Assembly: GCA_000759755.1 (NCBI GenBank)
Contig: BBMW01000020.1
Span: 1 to 64,000 of the forward strand
Direction of reading: 5' to 3'
Source: Citrobacter werkmanii NBRC 105721
GTDB lineage: Bacteria; Pseudomonadota; Gammaproteobacteria; Enterobacterales; Enterobacteriaceae
DNA: 64,000 nt
Part shown: one piece after another, positions 34,240-43,724 of the stretch
Layout of the letters: each line of letters opens with the position of its first letter
How positions within the stretch are numbered: the stretch's first letter is position 1
Translations under genes and position numbers: made by a program
Notes under the pieces: model-generated
What the model saw: the letters and a program-made list of their open reading frames with translations, nothing else
What the model was told of the DNA's origin: nothing
The model's database searches: none

Positions 34240-34803
34240 ATGACCACAGACACTACCGATTTACTCGGCCATTTCGCATGGTGCGCGCAAGTTGCGCTTG
34301 GCATTGCCCGCCGTGACAAAACCGTCACTACCCCGGTTCAGGAACATATCTTCTTAATGAACTGGCTGACAACGGCACAAAAAAGAAAAATATTCCCCCG
34401 GGAGATTGCGGGTGAAATTGATTATCTGATTCGCACCGGAAAGCAACAGGGAATAATAGCGGGACTGAAACGTAAGCTGACTTTTATCTACAAATCCTGT
34501 TGTGAAGATATCAGTGGGCAAAGTGATTTATTTCGACTGACGTATGCGCTGGAAGAACTCAAAAACAATGGCTGGGCAAGCCATACCCTCTCGGCAGCCG
34601 ACTGGAAAAAAGGATGGGAAGGCCCTTTCAGTCCCGCCATCTACATTGAGTTACCGGCACTGCAGGAAGCCTTCAGTGACGAAGGCGAACAATTAAAACC
34701 CTTACACATTCGTATCAGAGGAGACAGTGAATACGTCAGTGAAGTATTCAGACGTTACCAGGCTAACCTTACAATAAACTTCCAGGTACTTCCCTGCCCC
34801 TGA
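34240..34803 (+). CDS. DUF2913 family protein
   Basis: The 187-residue soluble protein shows the pattern of DUF2913: an N-terminal HFAWCAQVAL region, HIFLMNWL, FPREIAGEIDYLIRTGKQQG, then LTYALEELKNNGW. The family is common on Enterobacterales plasmids and islands and has no known function. It stands alone between the nuclease and an unknown gene. Confidence 0.65.
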   Translation: MTTDTTDLLGHFAWCAQVALGIARRDKTVTTPVQEHIFLMNWLTTAQKRKIFPREIAGEIDYLIRTGKQQGIIAGLKRKLTFIYKSCCEDISGQSDLFRLTYALEELKNNGWASHTLSAADWKKGWEGPFSPAIYIELPALQEAFSDEGEQLKPLHIRIRGDSEYVSEVFRRYQANLTINFQVLPCP

Positions 34804-34883
34804 GATTTCAAGCCCCCCTTATCAACGACTACCCCCGGCCTGTAGAGATACAGGCCAGATTACAGTCTTATAAGAGCATCCAC

Positions 34884-35405
34884 ATGAAAACCATCAGCAT
34901 TTTAAAAGACGATTACGATTATCCATTTGCCAGAATGAGTTTTTACATAAACAAACAAGTCAATAAAATAACCTGCCTGTATTACTGGACCAGCAATAAT
35001 TCACTGACCCATCACTTGTATGTAAAAGGTGAAGATCGCCATTTATCTGTCACAATTCATCTCACAGGAAATTTTCTCATTCCTGATGACAGAACATTAC
35101 GCTACGGGAGAAGATGGTTTATCAGACTGCCCCGTGGATATGATATAAACACATTTATTCATGAAATATTTTTCAGACAAAATGAAAAAAAACCGTTCTG
35201 TCCTGTGAAAACATTTTTCGGTATAACCCCCGTAATGGAAAAGAAAAGATGCCATGAATACCGAAAAAGAATCAAGAGGTTAATTCAGTCACTTGACAGT
35301 GAAATAAAAAGTGGCACGCTGGATTATCATACAGCAGCCACTCATTTTTCAGCAAGCACAGGCCTGACTCTCCAGGCGTCTTTACGTTATTTCAGAAAAT
35401 GTTAA
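34884..35405 (+). CDS. Unknown protein
   Basis: The 173-residue protein was not recognised. It is basic, rich in aromatic residues and AT-rich. The C-terminal part (about 115-165) is predicted helical. No signal peptide or membrane segment. It may form a unit with the preceding gene (80 bp apart). Confidence 0.55.
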   Translation: MKTISILKDDYDYPFARMSFYINKQVNKITCLYYWTSNNSLTHHLYVKGEDRHLSVTIHLTGNFLIPDDRTLRYGRRWFIRLPRGYDINTFIHEIFFRQNEKKPFCPVKTFFGITPVMEKKRCHEYRKRIKRLIQSLDSEIKSGTLDYHTAATHFSASTGLTLQASLRYFRKC

Positions 35406-35525
35406 ACCTTTATTTGAACGTGATTTACGAATGCCAGAACATGCTGCTTTCAGTGTATAGTATACGCCCGTACTCTTTTCCGGGGCAAACCAGAATGTCC
35501 GGACTTTGTAGCGTACCCGATAAGC

Positions 35526-35894
35526 TTAATTTATAGATGATAAACGCTTCAACTTAGCTCTCTGACTTGTCAGTTCACTCATTTGTCTTTGGTATTCAGA
35601 TTCCTGCATATTTCCTTTTCTTGCCCTGAGCAAACTGAGCTTCAGTTCTATTTGCATTATTTGCTGGTTTATTTTTTGTTTTTCTGCAACAGAGTCTGTG
35701 ATTCTTTCACTTACTGATTTCCGTGAATTTGAATCAATTTCATTACAATCTCTGTTTCTTGAGAGCTTAGAGCTTTTTTGTGTGTCTTTCGTCACAGAAC
35801 CATTACTGAAGCAAGGACTGGCTGCGAGATCAAAAGCCACGATACAAAGTATCAAAGAGTAAATAACTCTGAACCTGAAAATACTTCCATACAT
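35526..35894 (-). CDS. Small exported coiled-coil protein
   Basis: The 122-residue product has a signal sequence (about 1-25, ending LAASP) and a helical C-terminal half of heptad-like character (about 65-118, KQKINQQIMQIELKLSLLRA). Overall form resembles periplasmic DUF1090 proteins such as YqjC, but sequence similarity is not convincing. It is AT-rich and convergent with the genes before it. Confidence 0.5.
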   Translation of the reverse strand: MYGSIFRFRVIYSLILCIVAFDLAASPCFSNGSVTKDTQKSSKLSRNRDCNEIDSNSRKSVSERITDSVAEKQKINQQIMQIELKLSLLRARKGNMQESEYQRQMSELTSQRAKLKRLSSIN

Positions 35895-36176
35895 AGCTTT
35901 CCCTTAAGATTCTCTTATGTATATAGTAGTGATTACAATTTCAGACGGTAACTATACCACACCCGATAAAATTGATATTACAATATATCAAAAATACCCC
36001 TTACAAAATCAATCTACACGCTGGAAACGTAGAGTCCCTTTAACATTCCATTTTCGGGGCTCAGATCAAATATAAAGAAGAAATCACATCTTATTATTGT
36101 CATCCAGCCAACAATTGAGTTAATTCTTGGCATTAGGATTTTTTTAACATAACAAGGAAATGGTTTTCAGGCACTT

Positions 36177-37424
36177 ATGTCTGACGACGCCATTATGGAA
36201 CGTAATCGAATACAGAAGATAAAAACCGGTGAAGATGTACTTTCTGCGGTCGAAAGTCGCGTGGAGTGGATATTTGATACCTTTTCTCAGGTTTGCCTGT
36301 CTTTTTCAGGTGGAAAAGATTCCACCGTTTTGTTTCATATCGTCGCCACCATAGCCCGCAGGAAACACCGGCGTTTCTCTGTCCTCTTCATTGACTGGGA
36401 AGCGCAGTACCAGTGCACGATTGAACATGTGCAAAAAATGAAGGTTCTCTACAGTGATGTGACGGAGACATTTTTCTGGGTGGCTCTTCCGCTGACGACG
36501 GTAAATGGTGTTTCACAGTTTCAGCCGGAATGGGTCTGTTGGGAGCCCGATGTGGAGTGGGTTCGTCAGCCACCGGCTGATGCCATTACTGATATGGCGT
36601 ATTTTCCCTTTTACCGTTACGCCATGACGTTTGAAGAGTTTGTCCCGGCATTTTCGACATGGTTCACGGGCAATCAGTGTGGAGTGGCCATACTGACCGG
36701 CGTTCGTGCTGATGAATCCCTGAACCGGTTTATAGGCCTTACCAGCCAGCGAAAGCTCCGTTATGCCGATGACAAACCCTGGACCACCGCCTCTCCCGAG
36801 GGGTTCTATTACACGATGTGCCCACTGTATGACTGGAAAGCCCGGGACATCTGGATTTACCACGCCCGCACGGGGGCCATTTACAACCCGTTGTATGACC
36901 TGATGTACAGAGCCGGCGTCCCCCTGCGGAATATGCGTGTTTGTGAGCCTTTTGGCCCCGAACAGCGCCGCGGTCTGTGGCTTTATCATGTACTGGAGCC
37001 TGAGACCTGGGCGCGAATGTGTGCCCGTGTCTCCGGTGCGGCAAGCGGGGCCATTTATGCTAATGAAAGTGGGGCTTATTTTGCTCTGCGCAAACGCATC
37101 TCCAGACCAGCACATCATACCTGGCGCAGCTATGCCATGTTTCTTCTCGATGTCATGCCACAAAAAACAGCCGAGCATTACCGGAACAAGATAGCGGTAT
37201 ACCTGCGCTGGTATCAGACGCACGGTTACCCGGAGGATATTCCGGATGAACAGGACAATGACCTGGGCAGCAGGGATATTCCCTCCTGGCGTCGGATATG
37301 CAAGACACTGATTAAAAATGATTTCTGGTGCCGGACATTATCTTTCAGCCCGAACAAGCCCCGGCATTACGAACGTTACCAGGAGCGTATGAAACAAAGG
37401 AGGAAGGAATGGGGGATATTGTAA
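36177..37424 (+). CDS. ibrA: IbrA-like PAPS-reductase-family protein
   Basis: The 415-residue protein has the ATP-pyrophosphatase loop SGGKDS at 44-49, then LFIDWEAQYQCTIEHV and later CPLYDWKARDIWIYHAR. It belongs to the phosphoadenosine phosphosulphate reductase family that includes IbrA and DndC. IbrA acts with IbrB as a regulator of immunoglobulin-binding (eib) genes in E. coli; the biochemical activity is not established. The 3' end overlaps ibrB by 16 bp. About 280 bp upstream (35895-36176) is AT-rich and probably regulatory. Confidence 0.82.
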   Translation: MSDDAIMERNRIQKIKTGEDVLSAVESRVEWIFDTFSQVCLSFSGGKDSTVLFHIVATIARRKHRRFSVLFIDWEAQYQCTIEHVQKMKVLYSDVTETFFWVALPLTTVNGVSQFQPEWVCWEPDVEWVRQPPADAITDMAYFPFYRYAMTFEEFVPAFSTWFTGNQCGVAILTGVRADESLNRFIGLTSQRKLRYADDKPWTTASPEGFYYTMCPLYDWKARDIWIYHARTGAIYNPLYDLMYRAGVPLRNMRVCEPFGPEQRRGLWLYHVLEPETWARMCARVSGAASGAIYANESGAYFALRKRISRPAHHTWRSYAMFLLDVMPQKTAEHYRNKIAVYLRWYQTHGYPEDIPDEQDNDLGSRDIPSWRRICKTLIKNDFWCRTLSFSPNKPRHYERYQERMKQRRKEWGIL

Positions 37425-38050
37425 CCAGGGAACAGGTGGCCAGTCTCATTACCCGGTATTTCAGTCAGCAGATTTCAGATGACGAAAAAGTGGCAGCCCT
37501 TAATCATTTTCGCCAGACACTTCATGAACTCAGTCCCTTTTCCCGGGAGCCTGTGGACCTGGTGCTGTGGGTGAAAGCCAGCGAAGTGGTGGCCAACGAT
37601 TACAACCCCAATGTTATGGCCGCCGGAGAGAAAAAATTGCTGCAGCACTCACTGCAGGAGGACGGTTTTACCCAGCCCGTCGTGGTATCTGAAGATAAAG
37701 GGCAGTACCTGGTCGTGGATGGTTTTCACCGGCAGCTGCTGGGCAGACGCGAGTCAGGAGCAGGAAAACGCCTGAAAGGCTGGCTGCCCGTCACCTGTAT
37801 TAATCCCGAACGAAAGGGGCAGGCTGAACGAATCGCCTCGACGATCAGGCATAACCGCGCCCGGGGGAAGCATCAGATAGCGTCGATGTCAGATATCGTC
37901 AGAGATCTGGCCCGTCTTGGATGGGCAGATGAACGTATTGGCAAGGAGCTGGGAATGGACAGGGATGAAGTTCTTCGTCTGAAGCAGATAAGTGGACTGA
38001 CTGAATTATTTGAAGAAGAAGATTTCAGTCCGGCCTGGACGGTTCGATAA
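37409..38050 (+). CDS. ibrB: IbrB-like ParB/sulfiredoxin-fold protein
   Basis: The ATG at 37409 has the ribosome site AGGAGGAAGGA and gives 213 residues; an upstream frame to 37328 lies inside ibrA. Residues about 45-145 form a ParB N-terminal/Srx-type nuclease-like fold (VVDGFHRQLLGRR, TIRHNRARGKHQ), followed by a helix-turn-helix-like stretch (GWADERIGKELGMDRDEVLRL). It is paired with ibrA as in known ibrAB loci. Confidence 0.82.
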   Translation: MGDIVTREQVASLITRYFSQQISDDEKVAALNHFRQTLHELSPFSREPVDLVLWVKASEVVANDYNPNVMAAGEKKLLQHSLQEDGFTQPVVVSEDKGQYLVVDGFHRQLLGRRESGAGKRLKGWLPVTCINPERKGQAERIASTIRHNRARGKHQIASMSDIVRDLARLGWADERIGKELGMDRDEVLRLKQISGLTELFEEEDFSPAWTVR

Positions 38051-38133
38051 AGCGGACAGCATCTTATCGCAAATAAAACTATTCCGGGCGGTAACTTGTC
38101 GTCCGTTAATTCTGTAATTAAGGATGATGTATT

Positions 38134-38880
38134 ATGTATAAAATCAATACATTAACAGCACTCTTGTTGATTTCAGTTTCTTCTGGCGTGGTGCAGGCTG
38201 AGAGTAAATTTACGCTCGGCGCTGGCGTGGGTGTGGTTGAACACCCTTACAAAGATTACGATACCGATATTTATCCTGTTCCGGTTATCGACTATGAGAG
38301 TGCACATTTCTGGTTCAGTGGATTAGAAGGCGGTTATTACCTGTGGAACGACGAAACCGATAAACTGTCGATCACAGCGTACTGGTCTCCGGTTTATTTT
38401 AAGCCTGGTGACAGTAATGATCGCCATCTGCGCCGTCTCGACAAACGAAACAGTACTATGATGGCCGGGATGACTTACGTTCATAATACCCAGTCAGGTT
38501 TTCTGCGTACTACCCTGGCGGGTGATACGCTGGATAAAAGTAATGGTATCGTCTGGGATCTGGCGTGGCTTTATAGCTACTCCACAGGGAGACTAACCTT
38601 AACTCCGGGAATCGGGGTTGAGTGGAACAGCAAGAACCAGAATAAATATTATTATGGTATTTCCCATAAGGAATCCACTCATAGCGGGCTTCGTAACTAC
38701 AACCCTAATGACAGCTGGAGTCCATATCTGGAAATGAGTGCAAACTATAACTTTCTGGGAAACTGGAATGTATATGGTTTGGCACGCTATACACGTCTGT
38801 CTGACGAAATTACCGACAGCCCGATGGTAGATAAATCATGGAGTGGTCTGCTTTCTGCCGGGATAACCTATACGTTCTGA
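38134..38880 (+). CDS. MipA/OmpV-family outer-membrane protein
   Basis: The 248-residue protein has a signal peptide (1-22, VQA-ES). Alternating beta-strand sequence and a terminal Phe after ITYTF are signs of an outer-membrane barrel. GAGVGVVEHPYKDYDTDIYPVPVIDYES is the family start. MipA was described as a scaffold for murein enzymes; OmpV-type proteins act as porins or adhesins. It lies behind ibrAB with its own leader. Confidence 0.8.
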   Translation: MYKINTLTALLLISVSSGVVQAESKFTLGAGVGVVEHPYKDYDTDIYPVPVIDYESAHFWFSGLEGGYYLWNDETDKLSITAYWSPVYFKPGDSNDRHLRRLDKRNSTMMAGMTYVHNTQSGFLRTTLAGDTLDKSNGIVWDLAWLYSYSTGRLTLTPGIGVEWNSKNQNKYYYGISHKESTHSGLRNYNPNDSWSPYLEMSANYNFLGNWNVYGLARYTRLSDEITDSPMVDKSWSGLLSAGITYTF

Positions 38881-39061
38881 ACGCATATTTCCATACAGAT
38901 ATCCCCCGCTCTGAAGATCGGGGGTTAAGGAATATCGGGAAATAATGCAAAATCAGCGCACCTCTCTCATACAGACCGTTAAAAACCAGCACCCGATGAA
39001 ACAAATTCGCTGCATCCTGTCTGTGATACCATAGAGAAATCAACTTTCAGAGCCAGCTCCG

Positions 39062-40015
39062 ATGAAGAAGAAAAACACCACGCCAACGCCGCATGATGCG
39101 GCCTTCAGGCAGTTTCTGACACAGCCAGAGATAGCCCGCGATTTCATGGAGCTACATCTCCCGGCAGAACTGCGCGCTATCTGCGACCTCAGTACACTGA
39201 AGCTCGAATCAGGTTCTTTTGTTGAAGATGATCTTCGCCAGTATTTCAGCGACGTACTTTACAGCCTGGAAACGACTGAAGGGACCGGATATGTGCATGT
39301 TTTGATTGAACATCAGAGCTCTCCGGATGTTCACATGGCCTTTCGCATGACCAGGTACGCAGTTGCCGCGATGCAACGCCATCTTGATGCTGGTCATAAA
39401 AAACTGCCGCTGGTAATACCTGTCCTGTTTTATGTGGGTAAACGCAGTCCGTATCCCTACTCTACCCGATGGCTGGATGAATTTGATAACCCCGAACTGG
39501 CAGGTAAAGTCTACGGCGGGGCTTATCCGCTTGTTGATGTGACCGTTATTCCGGATGATGAAATAATGGGTCACCGCAGCATGGCCGCGCTGACGTTACT
39601 GCAGAAGCATATCCATCAGCGTGACATCGCAACACTGACCGATCAACTGGCCACACTGTTGATGGCGGATTACCTCTCTTCACCCCAGGTGATTGCGCTG
39701 ATACACTATCTACTGCAGGCAGGTGAGTCAGCTGACTCTGAAGCCTTTGTTCGCGAACTGGCACAGCGTGTGCCGCAACACGGAGACGCACTCATGACCA
39801 TCGCACAACAATTGGAACAGAAAGGCTTGGAAAAAGGCATTGAGAAGGGACGTATAGAAGGTATCCAAATCGGCGAAGAGAAAGGCCGCAATGAAGGCAA
39901 ACTCGAGGGCAAGCTCGAAGTAGCCCGCACGATGCTGCAAAACGGTCTCGACCGCAGCACCATCATGAAAATGACCGGTTTAGCTGCTGAAGACCTGGAC
40001 CAAATCCGCCATTAA
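39062..40015 (+). CDS. Rpn/YhgA-like recombination-promoting nuclease
   Basis: The 317-residue protein has a PDDEXK-type core: FSDVLYS (D64) and LIEHQSS (E83, Q85). The C-terminal tail of repeated charged Gly/Glu/Lys units (GIEKGRIEGIQIGEEKGRNE) is typical of Rpn proteins. RpnA-type enzymes cut DNA in a calcium-stimulated way and promote RecA-independent recombination. A segment of a second copy lies at 40745. Confidence 0.88.
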   Translation: MKKKNTTPTPHDAAFRQFLTQPEIARDFMELHLPAELRAICDLSTLKLESGSFVEDDLRQYFSDVLYSLETTEGTGYVHVLIEHQSSPDVHMAFRMTRYAVAAMQRHLDAGHKKLPLVIPVLFYVGKRSPYPYSTRWLDEFDNPELAGKVYGGAYPLVDVTVIPDDEIMGHRSMAALTLLQKHIHQRDIATLTDQLATLLMADYLSSPQVIALIHYLLQAGESADSEAFVRELAQRVPQHGDALMTIAQQLEQKGLEKGIEKGRIEGIQIGEEKGRNEGKLEGKLEVARTMLQNGLDRSTIMKMTGLAAEDLDQIRH

Positions 40016-40040
40016 TAAGCCTGTTCCCCCGGCATACAGC

Positions 40041-40070
40041 CCCGCCAGTTCAGTACTGACGGGGTTTTCT
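40041..40070 (+). terminator. Terminator after rpn gene
   Basis: The stem CCCGCCAGT / ACTGACGGG has one mismatch and is followed by GTTTTCTTT. Confidence 0.7.
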
Positions 40071-40271
40071 TTAGCGTGTGTCACACGCATTCATGTGTAT
40101 TAGCTCAAACTTGACCTGACAGTTTTCACTGGTGTCGGGCATTTCCCCTCACCGCTCGTCAAACAGACGCAACGCGGTATTTTAATATTAAAATTCAGGC
40201 ATCGAAATTAGTAACCTGTTATAGCCAATGTTAAAGTTCATTCGACGACATACAGCATTCAGGGAAAGAAA

Positions 40272-40736
40272 ATGAAGAAAATTTTGAAACCTTTTTTTCT
40301 GATCTCCGCATTGGCACTGGCAGTCATCCCTCTGGCTCACTCCAGCGAAAATGGTGCGGATACGATAATGAAGACTCACAGTGCGTTTGATTACCAACAG
40401 ACCCGAGAACGTCTGCTTCAGGCTGTTTCAAAGAATGGTCTGGTATTATTTGGTGAATTTGATCATGCAAAAGCAGCGCGTGATGCAGGTCTTAGCATGC
40501 CGCCAACCACCGTTCTGGTATTTGGTAACCCCAGGGGGGGAACCCCTTTAAAGCTGGCTCACCCTGACCTCGCTCTGGATTTACCGTTTCGGGTGCTTAT
40601 CAGTCAGCTTCCTGATGGGCAGGTTAATGTCAGTTATCATCCGGCGGAAGAGCTCCAGCGTTATGGCCTCAATGCAACCTCAGTACAAGCGCTGAAAAAA
40701 CTTGAACAGCTCGTCCAGAAAAGTATTCAACCATAG
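40272..40736 (+). CDS. Exported DUF302 protein
   Basis: The 154-residue protein has a signal peptide (1-24, AHS-SE). A DUF302 domain follows: SAFDYQQTRERLLQAVSKNGLVLFGEFDHAKAARDAG, then VLVFGNPRGGTPL and the family LxLPFRVLI. Function unknown; related proteins occur in metal and stress contexts. It is placed between the intact rpn gene and the rpn fragment. Confidence 0.83.
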   Translation: MKKILKPFFLISALALAVIPLAHSSENGADTIMKTHSAFDYQQTRERLLQAVSKNGLVLFGEFDHAKAARDAGLSMPPTTVLVFGNPRGGTPLKLAHPDLALDLPFRVLISQLPDGQVNVSYHPAEELQRYGLNATSVQALKKLEQLVQKSIQP

Positions 40737-40744
40737 ACTGTCAC

Positions 40745-40850
40745 AGGCTTCAGATTCAGCTGACTCCGAAGCCTTTGTTCGCGAACTGGCACAGCGTGTG
40801 CCGCAACACGGAGACGCACTCATGACCATCGCACAACTGCCCGAACAGAA
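40745..40850 (+). pseudogene. Fragment of a second rpn gene
   Basis: About 106 bp are nearly identical to 39716-39822 of the rpn gene (SADSEAFVRELAQRVPQHGD coding stretch). The match starts and stops abruptly, and the frame then closes at 40884. No start or active-site region remains, so it is a duplication scar. Confidence 0.75.
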
Positions 40851-40875
40851 ATGTATACCGGGAAATGATGCTAAT

Positions 40876-41229
40876 CTAGCGTAGCAGATGAATGAAATCC
40901 AACGCGACACATGGGGTGTCACCCACAACCCATGCGTCATGATTTTCAGCCACTTCAAATGCTTCACCTGCATGAACCAGATTTTCATTTCCATCGCTGT
41001 CACGAACCATCATTTCGCCTGAAATGATATAGCCAATATGACGTTCTGACGGTTTTCCTGTCATGGCCCCTGCGTGAAGAGACCAGCGCCAGCCGGGATT
41101 GTATGTACCAATACCAATAGCGGAAGACTGCAGTATCACAGCTTTTCTGAAACTACCTTCCAGAAAAGTGGTTTCTAAATCTGGGTATTCTGTGCTCTTT
41201 CGTGTGAACAACTGAACATTGCTATTCAT
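40876..41229 (-). CDS. Cupin-domain protein
   Basis: The 117-residue protein is a single small beta-barrel cupin: RWSLHAGAMTG, GYIISGEMMVRDSDGNENLVHAGEAFEVAENHDAWV. The usual metal-binding His pattern is incomplete (RHIGYIISGE rather than HxHxxxE). It is probably a stand-alone regulatory or small-molecule-binding protein. It is convergent with the DUF302 gene region. Confidence 0.72.
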   Translation of the reverse strand: MNSNVQLFTRKSTEYPDLETTFLEGSFRKAVILQSSAIGIGTYNPGWRWSLHAGAMTGKPSERHIGYIISGEMMVRDSDGNENLVHAGEAFEVAENHDAWVVGDTPCVALDFIHLLR

Positions 41230-41314
41230 AAATACTCCTGAAATGACATTGGATGGAATTCAAAACTCTCATCCCTTGAGATAAAAAATGATAGTAAGAA
41301 CCGGCCATGACGTA

Positions 41315-43306
41315 TCATCGCAGACGATGAGTATTCTTTCCGGGCTTCAGCTCATCAATTTCACGCTCATCACCAGTTCTGGCTACCTGGCGGGATGCCA
41401 GATACGTTTCTTCATCCACAATACGATGCGTCATCACAGGCCTGTCAGGGTGCGTTTCAGGCTTATCGTAACCTGCCATAACCCGCTGTTGTGGGTCTGT
41501 CAGCGGAAGCGGTTTTTCACCTCCGTCATTAAACCACTGAACCACATCACAGGCTGAATTAACAAACCGTCCTTCTCCGCTAAACTGCAGACTCTCACCC
41601 GATTTTTCCTCAGCAATAAGCATCGCATCAGAGATATGAATCCCCTCTTCCCGATAAGGATCTGCGATCTCGATACGCTCCCCCGAATCCTGGATAACAA
41701 CGTGGCCATCCTGCAGATACTGGATAACTCCGTCCCTGTTAACCCGTGATTCAAATCCATCAATGTTAACAGCCGCAATATCATCAGCAACCGCACAGAC
41801 AATGGCATTCTCGGACAAACCAGGTGTACGTTGCTTCTGTTTGAGTTTATAAGCACGTCCGCGAAGTCGGGATATTGCCGCCTGATCCTGAGCGGCTGCC
41901 TGACGTTCCACCCACTGCCAGTAGCTCAGTCGCCTGTTCTCTGGCCGGGAATAGAACTGTGATTTCTCCGCTTTGACTTTATCGCGCAGCATCTCAAACT
42001 CTTTCTGTCTCTCCAGCTCAAGAGTGCGGTAGATAAGCTTACGAATCAGAGGATCGTCAAAAACATACCGGACCTGCTCTTTCTTCCAGGCATAACGATT
42101 CGACAAGGCTTTGAACTGAATGCCCGAATCTGTATCTGGCATCTTTGGTCGAACCCATGCGTTTTTGTATGCCTTATACCGGGCATCCAAATCTTCCCGC
42201 GCAACAGCACGGGCCAGTCGACGTTCGCTGCGGGCACCCTGATCCCGGACATGTGCACGCGCGTCGTAGACAAATTCCTGCGGATAGTTACTGCCGAGAT
42301 AGACACCATCTTCATCAAAGTGATTAACGACCTCTGGTGAAGGTTCAAAATCACCCAGCCATTTCTCAAGGCACTGGCGCGTCAAATCGGGGTGCAGTGT
42401 ACTCGCCTTAATTGGCGTCACACTCTCATCATGCCGTGAGTAAATGGCAAGCCCCTCTCCTTTTTCCCGCATCTCCAGACCTGCACGAATAAGCTCAGCA
42501 TGTAGCGTTTCCCAGCTGGCTTCACCGCTTCCTAAAATTTCACCGATTCGTTCACGACACTCATTCACTGCGTAAGAATAAAGACTCTCCTTATCGCTGT
42601 GATACTCCAGCTGCCTTGCTTTCCGGGGGATGGATTTTACGTCATTCTTACTTCTGACAACGGCCCCGTTCTCATTAACCCAGACACCGTTATCGGGGGT
42701 GTAGTCATACTTTAGTTCAAGGAAACGACACACTTTATGCAGGGTATCAATGTCATTATAGAGGTTTGCTGCCCTGTAAGAGATGGGGTTAATTCGGTTT
42801 ACAGCGACATGACAATGAACGTGGTCAGTATCCCGATGAATGGCAGTGACAAACTGATGTTCTTTCATGCCAAGAGCCTGGATTGCGGAACGGGCACAGT
42901 CGAAGATATCGGCATCAACAGGATTGTCCTGTGCCGGCCAGGAAAGAATAAAATGATAAACAGGATCGACACAGCGTGTGTTTTGCGCGGCAACCATATT
43001 CATTTCCGCCGAAGCCGTATCCAGACTGAAGCAGTTTGTTTCACAGGCAACATTCCCTGAAAGAACCTGCGACCGTCCGTCAGCAAACTCCTTAACCGGT
43101 GTCTGCATCACCGCATCCTGACTCCTGTCAATATAGTCAACCAGTCTGTCAAAGATGGCCTCTTTAGAGCGTGACATACGCATGACTGGCGCATCCGGAG
43201 ACACAGGCTCAGCGAGTCTGACATCCTCACGCAGGGTCAGGTAAGAGAGCAACTGCAGAAAGCTGCTCTTTCCATCACGACGTTTCTCCGGAACGATGGC
43301 AATCAT
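41315..43306 (-). CDS. nikB: MOBP-type relaxase (NikB/MobA)
   Basis: The relaxase nicks oriT and is carried into the recipient with the strand. The 663-residue protein has the three-histidine motif HRDTDHVHCH (H157, D159, H162, H164, H166) with N170. Candidates for the catalytic tyrosine are Y22 or Y59. R64 NikB is about 900 residues; this length is closer to MobA of IncL/M plasmids such as pCTX-M3. It overlaps nikA by 4 bp. Confidence 0.9.
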   Translation of the reverse strand: MIAIVPEKRRDGKSSFLQLLSYLTLREDVRLAEPVSPDAPVMRMSRSKEAIFDRLVDYIDRSQDAVMQTPVKEFADGRSQVLSGNVACETNCFSLDTASAEMNMVAAQNTRCVDPVYHFILSWPAQDNPVDADIFDCARSAIQALGMKEHQFVTAIHRDTDHVHCHVAVNRINPISYRAANLYNDIDTLHKVCRFLELKYDYTPDNGVWVNENGAVVRSKNDVKSIPRKARQLEYHSDKESLYSYAVNECRERIGEILGSGEASWETLHAELIRAGLEMREKGEGLAIYSRHDESVTPIKASTLHPDLTRQCLEKWLGDFEPSPEVVNHFDEDGVYLGSNYPQEFVYDARAHVRDQGARSERRLARAVAREDLDARYKAYKNAWVRPKMPDTDSGIQFKALSNRYAWKKEQVRYVFDDPLIRKLIYRTLELERQKEFEMLRDKVKAEKSQFYSRPENRRLSYWQWVERQAAAQDQAAISRLRGRAYKLKQKQRTPGLSENAIVCAVADDIAAVNIDGFESRVNRDGVIQYLQDGHVVIQDSGERIEIADPYREEGIHISDAMLIAEEKSGESLQFSGEGRFVNSACDVVQWFNDGGEKPLPLTDPQQRVMAGYDKPETHPDRPVMTHRIVDEETYLASRQVARTGDEREIDELKPGKNTHRLR

Positions 43307-43647
43307 TTTTCAGCCCGCTCTGAGGGATTTATACCAATATCAAGTGCGACAACAGCCTTTCTTAGCTCCACAAGAACATCAGAAAACTGGCGGCTGAGTT
43401 CCGGGGTCATCTGTGCTTTCATTTCGTTGTAGAGATGTTTTTGCAGACCGCCCAGGCGCAGAAGTTCCTTCATCAGTTTAACGTCAGTTCTTACTGCTAT
43501 CTTTCTGTCCAGCGCGCAGCGACGCAGAAACTCACCCACACTGAGGCCAGCCAGTCTGGCTTTCTCCTGAATGGCTTCCTTCTCTTCCGGAAGGCAGCGA
43601 ACACTGGGAAGAAGTGCTGTTCTGTTTCGCTTCTCGCTCTTGCTCAT
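43303..43647 (-). CDS. nikA: NikA/MobB oriT-binding accessory protein
   Basis: The 114-residue protein has an N-terminal ribbon-helix-helix-like region (RTALLPSVRCLPEEKEAIQEKARLAGLSVGEFLRRCAL), as in R64 NikA, which binds the oriT inverted repeat and recruits the relaxase. It is the first gene of the nikAB operon reading away from oriT. Confidence 0.88.
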   Translation of the reverse strand: MSKSEKRNRTALLPSVRCLPEEKEAIQEKARLAGLSVGEFLRRCALDRKIAVRTDVKLMKELLRLGGLQKHLYNEMKAQMTPELSRQFSDVLVELRKAVVALDIGINPSERAEK

Positions 43648-43724
43648 CTGTGCCTGTCTGGCGACCTTTACTCGGTGTTGTCTGGGGTTTAACTGACTCG
43701 GGGTGTCGGGGCTTCGCCCTGACC

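Noticed and set aside
37328-37408. Upstream extension of ibrB
   Set aside because: It lies inside ibrA; the ATG at 37409 has a far better ribosome site.
38903-38924. GC-rich hairpin after the porin gene as a terminator
   Set aside because: Good stem (CCCCCG/CGGGGG) but no T-run on either strand; left unannotated.
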